Positions 36,875 to 44,737 of a stretch of DNA of 64,000 nt are shown here, piece after piece. This DNA comes from a virus, in IMG/VR virus record IMGVR_UViG_3300034198_015644, positions 42,490 to 106,489 of that record; one strand, given 5' to 3'. Position 1 is the stretch's first letter. The number at the start of each line of letters is the position of its first letter. Under the pieces are notes generated by a model, which saw nothing but the letters and a program-made list of their open reading frames with translations, was not told where the DNA came from and made no database searches. The translations under genes and the position numbers were made by a program.

Positions 36875-38056
36875 ATGGGATTTGTACCTGGACTTACAAC
36901 ACAAATAGAGACATTTTTAACAAATAAAGGTGCTCAACAAATAATGACAAATGGAATTGGAATAATTAAATATTTCGCAGTTAGTGATGACGCTTCTAAC
37001 TATGTAACTTCTGACCCATTAACCTACAATCAAGTGTTTACACTTGGGGGTAAATTATTGATAGATAATAAATCTTTATCCGTAGTTAATGATCAAGAAT
37101 TGAATTTACGAATTTTAGTTGATAATAGTTCTGAAACATTTAAAGGTTTTTTGGGGGAATCAGGTTCTATTATAATAGAAGAATCGGTAGGCGGTATTAA
37201 CACATCTAATTTTTATAACATATATTCTTACACCGTAAATAGAAATACTATTAATTATCAATTAAATTGGGTTACCGATTTGAGATTACCGTATGGTGCG
37301 GGAGATAATATTGCTTGGAGTACACCATTTAATGGTGGAGGGTTTTCAAATACTGCAATTAGTGATATGTATAATAACGAATTTTTATTGTTTAATATTG
37401 ATGGATCGCAACATGCAATAATGGATGGTAAATCAATTAAAATGACTTTACCATACTATACGTCTACTGTAGATATATATGGTACGTTTTTAAACACCAA
37501 TATGAACAGGTCATTTTATGATGGACAATACAGTGATCAATCTCAATATATGAGAAGATTTGGATCTAATGCAATTTTATTATTTTGTGACGATATAATG
37601 AGACCTAATGGAGGTAATCCTTCATTATCTTGGTCTACAGGATATAATTATTCTAACGCACCATTCACACAAGGTGCTAAAAGTTTGGCAAATTATGTAA
37701 GTAATGGGTCTTTAAACAAAGATACTGCAGTCGGTATTGCATACCTTGATAAAGGAGTCATTGTAATATTTAACAATGTGTTGTATAATGGATATGTGGG
37801 TAGAAGTAATGATAATATTTCTATTAACAATAGAAATTTAACTAGAAGAAGTGTGGTTAATTATATATGTGATTTACCCATAGGCAATTACACTAGATCC
37901 CAAAACCCTACATTTACTACCAATACACCGATTAGGATATCTTCAATAGGTTTATTTAATGAGAATAAAGAATTGATGGCAATAGGTAGATTTAACCAAG
38001 AAGTTACTAAAAATCCTGCACAAAGGTTGACATTTATGGTTAAATTAGTAATTTAA
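36875..38056 (+). CDS. Tail-collar-like protein, shorter paralogue, 393 aa
   Basis: The N-terminus (FLTNKGAQQIMTNGIGIIKYFAVSDDASNY) follows the same collar-type pattern as the 701 aa protein. The C-terminal 50 residues (NPTFTTNTPIRISSIGLF..KELMAIGRF) match the end of that protein in order. It is 11 bases downstream of its paralogue and is the last gene of the structural cassette. A baseplate or fibre-docking role is inferred. Confidence 0.72.
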   Translation: MGFVPGLTTQIETFLTNKGAQQIMTNGIGIIKYFAVSDDASNYVTSDPLTYNQVFTLGGKLLIDNKSLSVVNDQELNLRILVDNSSETFKGFLGESGSIIIEESVGGINTSNFYNIYSYTVNRNTINYQLNWVTDLRLPYGAGDNIAWSTPFNGGGFSNTAISDMYNNEFLLFNIDGSQHAIMDGKSIKMTLPYYTSTVDIYGTFLNTNMNRSFYDGQYSDQSQYMRRFGSNAILLFCDDIMRPNGGNPSLSWSTGYNYSNAPFTQGAKSLANYVSNGSLNKDTAVGIAYLDKGVIVIFNNVLYNGYVGRSNDNISINNRNLTRRSVVNYICDLPIGNYTRSQNPTFTTNTPIRISSIGLFNENKELMAIGRFNQEVTKNPAQRLTFMVKLVI

Positions 38057-38061
38057 TTCGT

Positions 38062-38697
38062 ATGAGCGAAGAAAAAGAGTTATTTTTAGGATTAGACGTA
38101 TCAACTAAAACAATTGGGATTTCTTTATTTGAAAGTACGGGTAAATTAATTTTATTAACCCATGTAACCCCCAAGATTAAGCTGGAAGATTTATCGTCTA
38201 TGGAAATTTTAATCAAAAAAGTTGAAGTTTTTGAAACAGAGTTTCTTGAAAAGTATGCGGATAGTAATATAACAAAGGTTGTTATAGAAGAACCATTATT
38301 ACAATCTAATAACGTTAATACGGTTGCTACGTTGCTTCGTTTTAATGGAATGATATGTAGGAGTGTTTACGAAACATTGAATGTTGTACCCGACTTTATA
38401 TCGTCTTATGACGCAAGAAAATATGCATTTCCTGAATTAATGCAAATTAGAACTACAGATAAAGAAGGTAAAATTTTAAGTGAAAAAGAACTTAAAAAGA
38501 AAACGCCGGTATTATTTGGCGGACATCCAAAAAATGTAGATAAGAAATTAATTATTTGGGAAAAAGTTGCTGATCGTGAACCACACATTGTTTGGTTATA
38601 TGATAAACACCAAAATCTTAAAAAAGAAAATTTTGATATGACAGATAGTTATGCTGCGACTTTAGGTTATATGAGAAAGAATGGTATTTGGAATTAA
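38062..38697 (+). CDS. RuvC-like Holliday-junction resolvase / RNase H-fold nuclease, 211 aa
   Basis: The N-terminal FLGLDVSTKTIGISLF places the first catalytic aspartate at D12. KVVIEEP near residue 72 gives the conserved glutamates of the second motif. The C-terminal MTDSYAATLGYM supplies the last acidic residue. This D...E...D layout is that of RuvC and the poxvirus A22-type resolvases, which cut four-way junctions during phage recombination and packaging. Length (211 aa) suits the family. It follows the structural cassette by 5 bases but belongs by function to the recombination genes downstream. Confidence 0.8.
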   Translation: MSEEKELFLGLDVSTKTIGISLFESTGKLILLTHVTPKIKLEDLSSMEILIKKVEVFETEFLEKYADSNITKVVIEEPLLQSNNVNTVATLLRFNGMICRSVYETLNVVPDFISSYDARKYAFPELMQIRTTDKEGKILSEKELKKKTPVLFGGHPKNVDKKLIIWEKVADREPHIVWLYDKHQNLKKENFDMTDSYAATLGYMRKNGIWN

Positions 38698-38725
38698 TTA
38701 TTTTTTATCTTACTAAATTAATTCC
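38690..38725. terminator. Possible bidirectional hairpin at a convergent gene junction
   Basis: GGAATTAATT at 38690-38699 pairs with AATTAATTCC at 38716-38725 across a 16-base T-rich loop. It spans the facing stop codons of the resolvase and the minus-strand gene. The stem is AT-rich and no long T tract follows it, so support is weak. Confidence 0.3.
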
Positions 38726-40123
38726 ATATCTTCTTAATTTACCTTGCATGTAAACGTCATAGTTAGGACCTAATTGATATTCACCTTTTCTATTACGTGT
38801 CACAATACCCGCATCTTTTATAGAACCAAAAAATTGACTAAGATAACCTGAACGATATTTTCTACCTAATTTTTCTATAAAGCCTTTTTGTGTGGCAGGT
38901 TTACCCATACTATTTTGTTCTTTTACATATGAAATAAACGCCTTTGTTGTTTTTCCTGCCTCTTTAGGATTTTCAAATGAATAAGTACTCGTACTGTTTT
39001 CAGGATACCAATAAACAAAATCTCCTTTTTTGATAAATTCACCTTTTATTTTTGCAACTCTTCTTTTTATATTTAAAAAACGATCATTAACATTCCTTAC
39101 AAATGAAACCGCAGATTCCGCAGAATCTACTGTACAATATTCACTATAGTTGGATAAAAAGTATTTTTTACCATTAAAGTTAAAACCTAATGTAAATGTT
39201 ATTTTTTTAATCTTATCTACACCGTAAGATTTACCAATGGTGATAAAATAAAATCCATCGGTATCATCAGACAATTCTTGTTTGTAAAGTGCAAAAATAT
39301 TTTTATTTACATTAAATTTAGTCTGTTTAAACTCACCCAATTCTTCGCCAAAATAAAATGAATCAATATGTTCAAATCTTTGATAACAACCAATATCTTC
39401 ATTTTTAATTTCCTTAACTCTGTCATTTACAATTTTAACTATACCGCTAGGTAAAGTATTTAAAATTTTATTATCCTCAACACGATCTTCAGAATTCCAA
39501 ACAGTTATTCTACCGTAATTAGTTATTTGAACTGCCAATCTATTGTGGATGCCTCTACCTGCACCTTTTTTAATTACAAAGAAAAATTCATTTTGTTTCT
39601 TCTCAGTGTATTGTGAAAATATATTATCTACTTTAGCTGCGATACACCACTTAGTATCCACACCAAACTTACAAGACGCTTCAGTGGTCAATGGTCTAAT
39701 CATTAAATATTCATTATCTTCGTATAATTCATCATATTGACCTGTTAGAGATTTTTTGGAAACTCTGTCTTCCGCATCTAATACAACTTTTACTAATGAA
39801 TCAAAATTATTATAAGAATTAATATCTTTATTCTCTATTTGGTTTTTATTAATTAAATCATTAAATCTAACAATATAATCATGTACGTGATTAGCCCAAT
39901 CAGGTAACATTATACTTCTTTCATCGTTTATTACAATGTTTTTAATGATCCATTCTAAAAATTTTTTAGTTGGGGTTGGGTCTAAATTATTTACTAATTT
40001 TTTTATAACGTCACATCCATAACCAACTGACTCTATTCTTTTACAATATTTTTCAAATAGATCATCTATTTTAGCTTCTGTTAAAAGAAAAATATGTTGG
40101 TTTTCGGTTATTTTTATTCTCAT
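38705..40123 (-). CDS. Unidentified protein with possible head-targeting N-terminus and C-terminal winged-helix-like region, 472 aa
   Basis: The start at 40123 (MRIKITENQ) is preferred over the ATG two codons upstream (40129) because the 94 aa protein at 51427 begins almost the same way (MKIIITENQ). The first 16 residues end LLTE before Ala, which fits the (L/I)-x-E processing site of T4-type prohead proteases. A central TKWCIAA motif (about residue 158) is followed by beta strands ending in AVQITNYGRITVWN. The last 70 residues (GFIEKLGRKYRSGYLSQFF...GIVTRNRKGEYQLG) look like a winged-helix DNA-binding domain. A packaged, injected DNA-binding protein is possible but unproven. Confidence 0.75.
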   Translation of the reverse strand: MRIKITENQHIFLLTEAKIDDLFEKYCKRIESVGYGCDVIKKLVNNLDPTPTKKFLEWIIKNIVINDERSIMLPDWANHVHDYIVRFNDLINKNQIENKDINSYNNFDSLVKVVLDAEDRVSKKSLTGQYDELYEDNEYLMIRPLTTEASCKFGVDTKWCIAAKVDNIFSQYTEKKQNEFFFVIKKGAGRGIHNRLAVQITNYGRITVWNSEDRVEDNKILNTLPSGIVKIVNDRVKEIKNEDIGCYQRFEHIDSFYFGEELGEFKQTKFNVNKNIFALYKQELSDDTDGFYFITIGKSYGVDKIKKITFTLGFNFNGKKYFLSNYSEYCTVDSAESAVSFVRNVNDRFLNIKRRVAKIKGEFIKKGDFVYWYPENSTSTYSFENPKEAGKTTKAFISYVKEQNSMGKPATQKGFIEKLGRKYRSGYLSQFFGSIKDAGIVTRNRKGEYQLGPNYDVYMQGKLRRYGINLVR

Positions 40124-40134
40124 AATCATAAATA

Positions 40135-40166
40135 TTTGGTTTTTTAATATAATTTACATATATTTG
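40135..40166 (+). promoter_or_regulatory. Bacteroidota-type promoter for the primase gene
   Basis: TTTG at 40135-40138, a 20-base spacer, then TATATTTG at 40159-40166: a perfect match to the TTTG/TAnnTTTG consensus. The ATG is only 5 bases beyond the -7 element, so the mRNA may be leaderless. Confidence 0.75.
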
Positions 40167-40170
40167 TCCC

Positions 40171-41103
40171 ATGTCGGATTTATTATTAGATTTAATCACA
40201 GACATTTTAGGTGAACCTAAGAGTCAATATGGTAGAGGTGGACAATACCAGTTCAACTGCCCTATATGTTCTGCAGAAAAGGGGGTAAGAACCGATAATA
40301 AGTACAATTTAGAGATTAATTTAGATAAAAACGTTTATAATTGTTGGAGTTGCACTGATAATCATGGGTCAATAAAAAAATTAGTTAAACTTTGGGGTAA
40401 CAGAGATCAAAAGAAAAGACTTAAAATTTTATTACCCGATGAGATTAGTGTTAGCTCTGATGGTCAAAAAGAAACATTTGATGGACTACCAAAAGAATAC
40501 ATTTATTTGGGGTCAAATTATAATTCATTCACTAAAGATAAAGCATTGAAGTACCTTAAAAATAGGGGTTTAGGTAAAGATTTTATTGAAAGGTTTAAAA
40601 TAGGATTTGCAGAAAAAGGTAAATATGCAGGAAGAATCATATTACCTTCATATGATGCAAATGTAAATATTAATTTTTTTACAACGAGAACATTTACCGG
40701 ACAAAAACCAAAATATTTAAATCCTAAGATTGAAAAGAATGATGTAATATACAACGAACATTTGTTGTCTTGGTATTCTACGATATATTTTGTTGAGGGT
40801 CCGTTTGATCACCTCGTGGTACCCAATTCAATACCAGGACTTGGAAAGATAATGTCGGATGAAGTATATAAAAAAATATCAGATAATGCCTGCGCGGATC
40901 TTGTTATATTACAAGACGGAGATGCTTGGAAAGATTCTATTGAATTATATAAAAAATTAAATCAAGGTAAGTTACGAGATAGAGTTAGAATAATAAAGTT
41001 GCCCGATAAGTATGACATATCAAAAATATATGAGTTATTTGGTAAAGAAGGTATAGTTAAAGTTCTTACTAGTTCTTTTAAATTGAAGGAACATTTAGTT
41101 TAA
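40171..41103 (+). CDS. DNA primase (zinc-binding plus TOPRIM), 310 aa
   Basis: Residues 30-62 form a four-cysteine zinc ribbon (C30-PI-C33 ... C59-WS-C62) as in the template-binding domain of phage and bacterial primases. A TOPRIM domain follows: E209 in FVEGPFDH and D249-G-D251 in LQDGDAW, the metal-binding residues for primer synthesis. Length (310 aa) is close to T4 gp61 (about 340) and shorter than DnaG, with no helicase-binding C-terminal domain. No helicase is fused. It has its own promoter and overlaps the minus-strand gene on its right by 4 bases. Confidence 0.85.
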   Translation: MSDLLLDLITDILGEPKSQYGRGGQYQFNCPICSAEKGVRTDNKYNLEINLDKNVYNCWSCTDNHGSIKKLVKLWGNRDQKKRLKILLPDEISVSSDGQKETFDGLPKEYIYLGSNYNSFTKDKALKYLKNRGLGKDFIERFKIGFAEKGKYAGRIILPSYDANVNINFFTTRTFTGQKPKYLNPKIEKNDVIYNEHLLSWYSTIYFVEGPFDHLVVPNSIPGLGKIMSDEVYKKISDNACADLVILQDGDAWKDSIELYKKLNQGKLRDRVRIIKLPDKYDISKIYELFGKEGIVKVLTSSFKLKEHLV

Positions 41104-41525
41104 AGGAAACGAATATTATTGAAATAATATGGTTCTAAAGTTTTTAATGAATCTACAGATGCATCATTTAAAAAAGTTTCATTACCATCTACAATATCAA
41201 ATAATATATTTTTTAGACTAACACAGGAATCCTGAGTAAACTCAAATTCGGATTCAGTACATTCTACTCGAATAGTTTTTTTAAAATGTCCGACCATTTT
41301 ATCAAATACCGCAAGAACGTCTACACCTAAATTAACTTCAAATATAATTTCTTTATAATGAGACAAATAAGATTCAAAAACCAAATAGAGTTGATCTTGA
41401 TTAAATTCTTCATCATGAGGTATAAAATCGTAATCTTTTAGTGAATAAAGAAAAAAACCTTCACTTTGTGTTTGGATTTCAAAAATAAAATCCTTATATT
41501 TGTCTAATATCTGTATCTTATCCAA
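41100..41525 (-). CDS. Unidentified acidic protein, 141 aa
   Basis: The product is acidic, with no signal peptide, membrane segment or motif I recognise. It includes an FEVNLGVDVLAVFDKMVGHFKKT segment that may form a helical core. The gene opposes its neighbours, and its 5' part contains, on the other strand, the promoter of the methyltransferase gene. Its tail overlaps the primase tail by 4 bases. The frame is open for its full length in a dense region, so it is probably real. Confidence 0.65.
   Translation of the reverse strand: MDKIQILDKYKDFIFEIQTQSEGFFLYSLKDYDFIPHDEEFNQDQLYLVFESYLSHYKEIIFEVNLGVDVLAVFDKMVGHFKKTIRVECTESEFEFTQDSCVSLKNILFDIVDGNETFLNDASVDSLKTLEPYYFNNIRFL
41471..41502 (+). promoter_or_regulatory. 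Bacteroidota-type promoter for the methyltransferase-nuclease operon
   Basis: TTTG at 41471-41474, 20-base spacer, TATATTTG at 41495-41502. It sits antisense within the first codons of the 141 aa gene and leaves a leader of about 60 bases before the ATG at 41566. Firing in the two directions may interfere. Confidence 0.7.
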
Positions 41526-41565
41526 AGTAATAAGTATAATACCTTAAATATAAATATAACGTAAC

Positions 41566-42231
41566 ATGGAAGAAATTGTAAATACTAAAGAGAAACAAAA
41601 AGTAATAAAATCAATTGGTAAGGATCAACACCAAATCATTAGAGATATAATTGAATTGCATATACCTTCAGGTGTAATTGATTGCGATTGTACCTATTCT
41701 AGTGGTAAATTTTATACCCCAAAACACGGAATTGTGAGACCAAAATATGTTTTTGACATTGAACCTCAATTTGATTACGTAGTTAAGGCGGACTGTAAAA
41801 ATTTACCATTAGAGAATGAATCTATAAATTCATTAATGTTTGACCCCCCATTTATCATAAGTTCGGGACCATCAATGACTTCGGATAATGAAAAACAAAA
41901 TATGACGCATAGGCGTTTCTCTTCTTTTAGGAATCCAAAAGAATTATTTGGAACATATGATGGTGCAATAAAAGAAGCATATAGAGTTTTAAAAAATGAT
42001 GGGGTATTAATTTTTAAATGTCAAGATACCGTATCGGGCGGTAAACAATATTTTACACATTGTTGGATTATGAATAAGGCGTATGAATATGGTTTTTATC
42101 CTAAAGATATGTTTGTACTTGAAGGTAAATCACGTCTAATATCAGGTAAACACGCAAATCAAAAACACGCAAGAAAATTTCATTCTTATTTTTGGGTGTT
42201 TACTAAAGAAAAAAGTAAAGTATCATACTAA
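41566..42231 (+). CDS. DNA methyltransferase (amino-group type, DPPF motif), 221 aa
   Basis: Class I SAM-dependent methyltransferase by the catalytic motif D93-P-P-F96 (MFDPPFI) and the later strand VLIFKCQD. The N-terminal IDCDCTYSSGKFY and FDIEPQFDYVVKADCKNLP supply the acidic strand ends that normally hold SAM. DPPF/Y is the mark of N6-adenine or N4-cytosine methylation. No target-recognition domain or cognate restriction enzyme is visible, so it is probably an orphan enzyme that protects phage DNA. It overlaps the next gene by one base (TAATG). Confidence 0.75.
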   Translation: MEEIVNTKEKQKVIKSIGKDQHQIIRDIIELHIPSGVIDCDCTYSSGKFYTPKHGIVRPKYVFDIEPQFDYVVKADCKNLPLENESINSLMFDPPFIISSGPSMTSDNEKQNMTHRRFSSFRNPKELFGTYDGAIKEAYRVLKNDGVLIFKCQDTVSGGKQYFTHCWIMNKAYEYGFYPKDMFVLEGKSRLISGKHANQKHARKFHSYFWVFTKEKSKVSY

Positions 42232-42989
42232 TGGCAAAAATTTATTTAGAACCTGAAAAACATGTTTACATTAATGAAGATACGGGCGAAATATATAAAT
42301 CCGTAACTACAGTACTGTCTATGTTGGAGGAAGAATTTCCGGCACAAAATATTGCGCAGGCAATTGCGAGACAATCCGAAAAAAAGAAAAAAGAAAAGTA
42401 TAAAGGATTAAGTGAGAATGAAATATTAGATTTGTGGGAAGAAGAAAATAAAAGTGCAAATGAATATGGAACTAAAGTTCATAATCTTTTAGAAGAGTAT
42501 TTGAAAAGAAATAAATTTTATTTTCCTGAAAACGACGATGAACGAGAAATATTAAATTCATACGATGATTTAAATATTGATTTAGGGGAAAGATTTCATT
42601 GCGAAAGAATTTTATTTTCTGAAGAATATAGTATTGCCGGTATGTCGGATCATATTGTTGATGTCGATGGGGGGTTATTTGATATTAATGATTATAAAAC
42701 TAATAAAGTAATAAATTTTTATTCGCAATATAAAAAGAAATTACTACCCCCGATGGAACATTTGGATGATTGTCAATATAATATTTATTCCTTACAATTA
42801 TCCATATACGCATATTTTTATGAACAAGAAAGTAAGAGAAAATGTAGATCTTTAAATTTATTATATTTTGATCGCAATAGTAAAAAATTTATTAAATACC
42901 CTGTACCATATATGAAGATGGAGGCAATCGGAATTTTAAATCACTATAGAGATATGTCAAATGTATCTCCTTCGGATATTCCATTTTGA
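42231..42989 (+). CDS. PD-(D/E)XK exonuclease of the RecB/Cas4 type, 252 aa
   Basis: Conserved features in order: GTKVH84NLLEEYL, ERILFSEEYSIAGMSD140HIVD, then FDINDY and D154-Y-K156-TNK. This H...D...DxK layout is the RecB-type nuclease core, where D140, D154 and K156 bind metal. The C-terminus has a QLSIYAYFYEQ helix, also typical, with no four-cysteine iron-sulphur cluster of Cas4. It probably processes DNA ends in recombination with gp46/47. It is translationally coupled to the methyltransferase, and its last 46 bases overlap the opposing DUF192 gene. Confidence 0.8.
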   Translation: MAKIYLEPEKHVYINEDTGEIYKSVTTVLSMLEEEFPAQNIAQAIARQSEKKKKEKYKGLSENEILDLWEEENKSANEYGTKVHNLLEEYLKRNKFYFPENDDEREILNSYDDLNIDLGERFHCERILFSEEYSIAGMSDHIVDVDGGLFDINDYKTNKVINFYSQYKKKLLPPMEHLDDCQYNIYSLQLSIYAYFYEQESKRKCRSLNLLYFDRNSKKFIKYPVPYMKMEAIGILNHYRDMSNVSPSDIPF

Positions 42990-43288
42990 TTACAAGTTCC
43001 GCCGGCAAGTTCTAATACTACATTTCCTGGATGGGAATAATGTTGACAATTATTTTCATTACATGGTGGACAATCGTGGAATATTTTGACAATTTGATTA
43101 TTATCACAAAAAATAATATCTAAAGGAACCAAACAATCTTTCATCCAAAAAGAGTGGGATTCATCGTCTTGTAACATAAATAAATAACACCCATCTATGA
43201 AATTTTTACCTTTTAAACCCTTTTCTAATTCGGATTTTTTTCGTAATATTGTAATAGGAAATTCTATATCTTTTATGTAGATTTTCAT
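42944..43288 (-). CDS. DUF192 family protein, 114 aa
   Basis: Matches the DUF192 pattern in order: SELEKGLKG, the SFWMKDCLVPLDIIFCD core, VKIFHDCPPC, then YSHPGNVVLELAGG and GISEGD. The ATG at 43288 (MKIYIKD) is chosen over one nine codons upstream because the added residues are hydrophobic and outside the family. Bacterial members are often secreted; this one has no signal peptide. Four cysteines (CPPCNENNC and others) may bind metal. The molecular function of the family is not established. The 3' end overlaps the nuclease gene tail. Confidence 0.8.
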   Translation of the reverse strand: MKIYIKDIEFPITILRKKSELEKGLKGKNFIDGCYLFMLQDDESHSFWMKDCLVPLDIIFCDNNQIVKIFHDCPPCNENNCQHYSHPGNVVLELAGGTCNQNGISEGDTFDISL

Positions 43289-43305
43289 ACTAATAAATAT
43301 AGAAA

Positions 43306-43461
43306 ATGGAAACAAAAAACGAAAATCTAAGTAAAATTAAAAAATATTCTGATTTATATAAAAGAAATATAATAACTTTTGATGAGTATCAAAAAGTAGT
43401 AAATCAGTCTATAAATCAGTTAAGTGAGTCTAATAAATTAACTAAAAAACTTTCAAAATGA
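43306..43461 (+). CDS. Small unidentified protein, 51 aa
   Basis: An open frame from ATG 43306 to TGA 43461. The product is lysine-rich and helical, with SDLYKRNIITFDEYQKVV in the middle, a helix pattern like the short SHOCT-type 'KLKELLDKGIITEEEF' modules. The stop overlaps the start of the gp47 gene as ATGA, a strong sign that it is translated and coupled. Function unknown. Confidence 0.65.
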   Translation: METKNENLSKIKKYSDLYKRNIITFDEYQKVVNQSINQLSESNKLTKKLSK

Positions 43462-44267
43462 TTAAAAAAATTATCCACATAGGTGATCTTCATTTTAAAA
43501 CTTATAAACGACATGAGGAATTTCGTGAACAATTTCAAAAATTGTTTGATTATATCAAGGAATTGAGAAAAGATTATAAATACGAGGAATTGAGGGTTGC
43601 AATTTGTGGGGATATTGTAGATCAAAAAATTAATGTGAGCAATGAATTAACTTTAGTTTTGGCATGGTTTTTTAATAATATATCTGAACACTGTCCTGTT
43701 GTTATGATTGCCGGTAATCATGATTTTCTTGAAAATAATAAAGATCGAGTAGATTCACTTACACCTGTAATTGAACTTTTAAATAAAGATAATATAAAAT
43801 ATTTTAAGGTAAGTGAGTGTGTAGTTGATGAAAATATTGTTTGGTGTCCTTATTCGATGTTTGAGGGCAACAAAACACCTAACATTGAAGAATATAGAAA
43901 AAAATATGGAGATACTAAAAAATTTATTGGTCTTTATCATGGTCCTTTGTTTGGATCCGTCACTGATATGGGATTTGAGGTTGAAGGTACTGAACTGTCA
44001 ATTTTCAAAGGATTGGATTATGTTTTATGTGCGGACATTCACAAGCGTCAAACACTAAAATACAATAATATTCCTATTGTTTATTGTGGATCATATCTAC
44101 AATTAAACTATGGTGAGACTGTAAGGAAACACGGATTTTTAGTTTGGGATGTAGAAACTAGTACCTATGAAGAACATAATTTAGAGAGTGAATATGGGTA
44201 TTATCAATTCAAAATCGAATCATTATTTGATATTGAAGAAGGAAAAGAAGAGTTGACTAATCGATGA
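43458..44267 (+). CDS. Recombination exonuclease, SbcD/Mre11-type (T4 gp47-like), 269 aa
   Basis: Calcineurin-like phosphoesterase motifs in order: IGD10LH12F, CGDIVDQ, IAGNHDF, YHGPL, ADIHKRQ and YCGSYLQLNYGE. These are the two-metal nuclease residues of Mre11/SbcD/gp47. With Rad50-type gp46 it resects DNA ends for recombination-dependent replication. At 269 aa it is shorter than T4 gp47 (about 340), mainly lacking the C-terminal capping region. Overlapping ATGA junctions on both sides place it in one coupled operon. Confidence 0.88.
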   Translation: MIKKIIHIGDLHFKTYKRHEEFREQFQKLFDYIKELRKDYKYEELRVAICGDIVDQKINVSNELTLVLAWFFNNISEHCPVVMIAGNHDFLENNKDRVDSLTPVIELLNKDNIKYFKVSECVVDENIVWCPYSMFEGNKTPNIEEYRKKYGDTKKFIGLYHGPLFGSVTDMGFEVEGTELSIFKGLDYVLCADIHKRQTLKYNNIPIVYCGSYLQLNYGETVRKHGFLVWDVETSTYEEHNLESEYGYYQFKIESLFDIEEGKEELTNR

Positions 44268-44737
44268 AAATTGAATTACCTGAAAAAATTTATGATGAAA
44301 TAAAAGAGTATTGTCGTGTTAATAACATAGACGATGTTGATAAATTTATTCGTAAAATTTTAAATCAGGGATTTACAACTGAAAAATGGGGAGTAATTGG
44401 TGAAAATAAAAATTCTAAAACTGAAATAATTGAAAAAATAATAATATCTGCAATTACAACAGAACCTGAAATAAGGATAGTAGAAAAAATTATTTATAGT
44501 GCAATTACAACAGAACCTGAAATAAAAATAATATTTAGTGGAGTTCCACAAGAGAAAATTGTAGAAAAAATTGTACTTTCGGCAATTACTAATGAGGTAA
44601 CAAAATTTGTTAATACGGGTGATAGTGTTAATTATATCTACAACGTTTATACTAAACCTGAACAACCAAAAAAAGAAATAAATAAATCTAACGATAATAT
44701 CGACTTATATGGAGAAAGAAATATTAGAAAAACCTAA
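44264..44737 (+). CDS. Ribbon-helix-helix-like protein with repeated SAITTEPE segment, 157 aa
   Basis: Residues 1-40 (KIELPEKIYDEIKEYCRVN...VDKFIRKIL) have the strand-helix-helix pattern of small DNA-binding antitoxin or Arc-like proteins. Residues about 60-110 repeat a 17-residue unit, (V/I)EKII.SAITTEPEI, three times with decay. The start overlaps gp47 by 4 bases and the end overlaps gp46 by 29 bases. Standing between the two subunits of one complex suggests a partner or regulator of that nuclease. The family is not recognised. Confidence 0.7.
   Translation: MKIELPEKIYDEIKEYCRVNNIDDVDKFIRKILNQGFTTEKWGVIGENKNSKTEIIEKIIISAITTEPEIRIVEKIIYSAITTEPEIKIIFSGVPQEKIVEKIVLSAITNEVTKFVNTGDSVNYIYNVYTKPEQPKKEINKSNDNIDLYGERNIRKT
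44449..44525 (+). repeat. 26-bp direct repeat pair, 51-bp period
   Basis: TGCAATTACAACAGAACCTG and the six bases after it are identical at 44449-44474 and 44500-44525. The period is exactly 17 codons, giving the repeated SAITTEPEI segment of the 157 aa protein. Confidence 0.9.
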
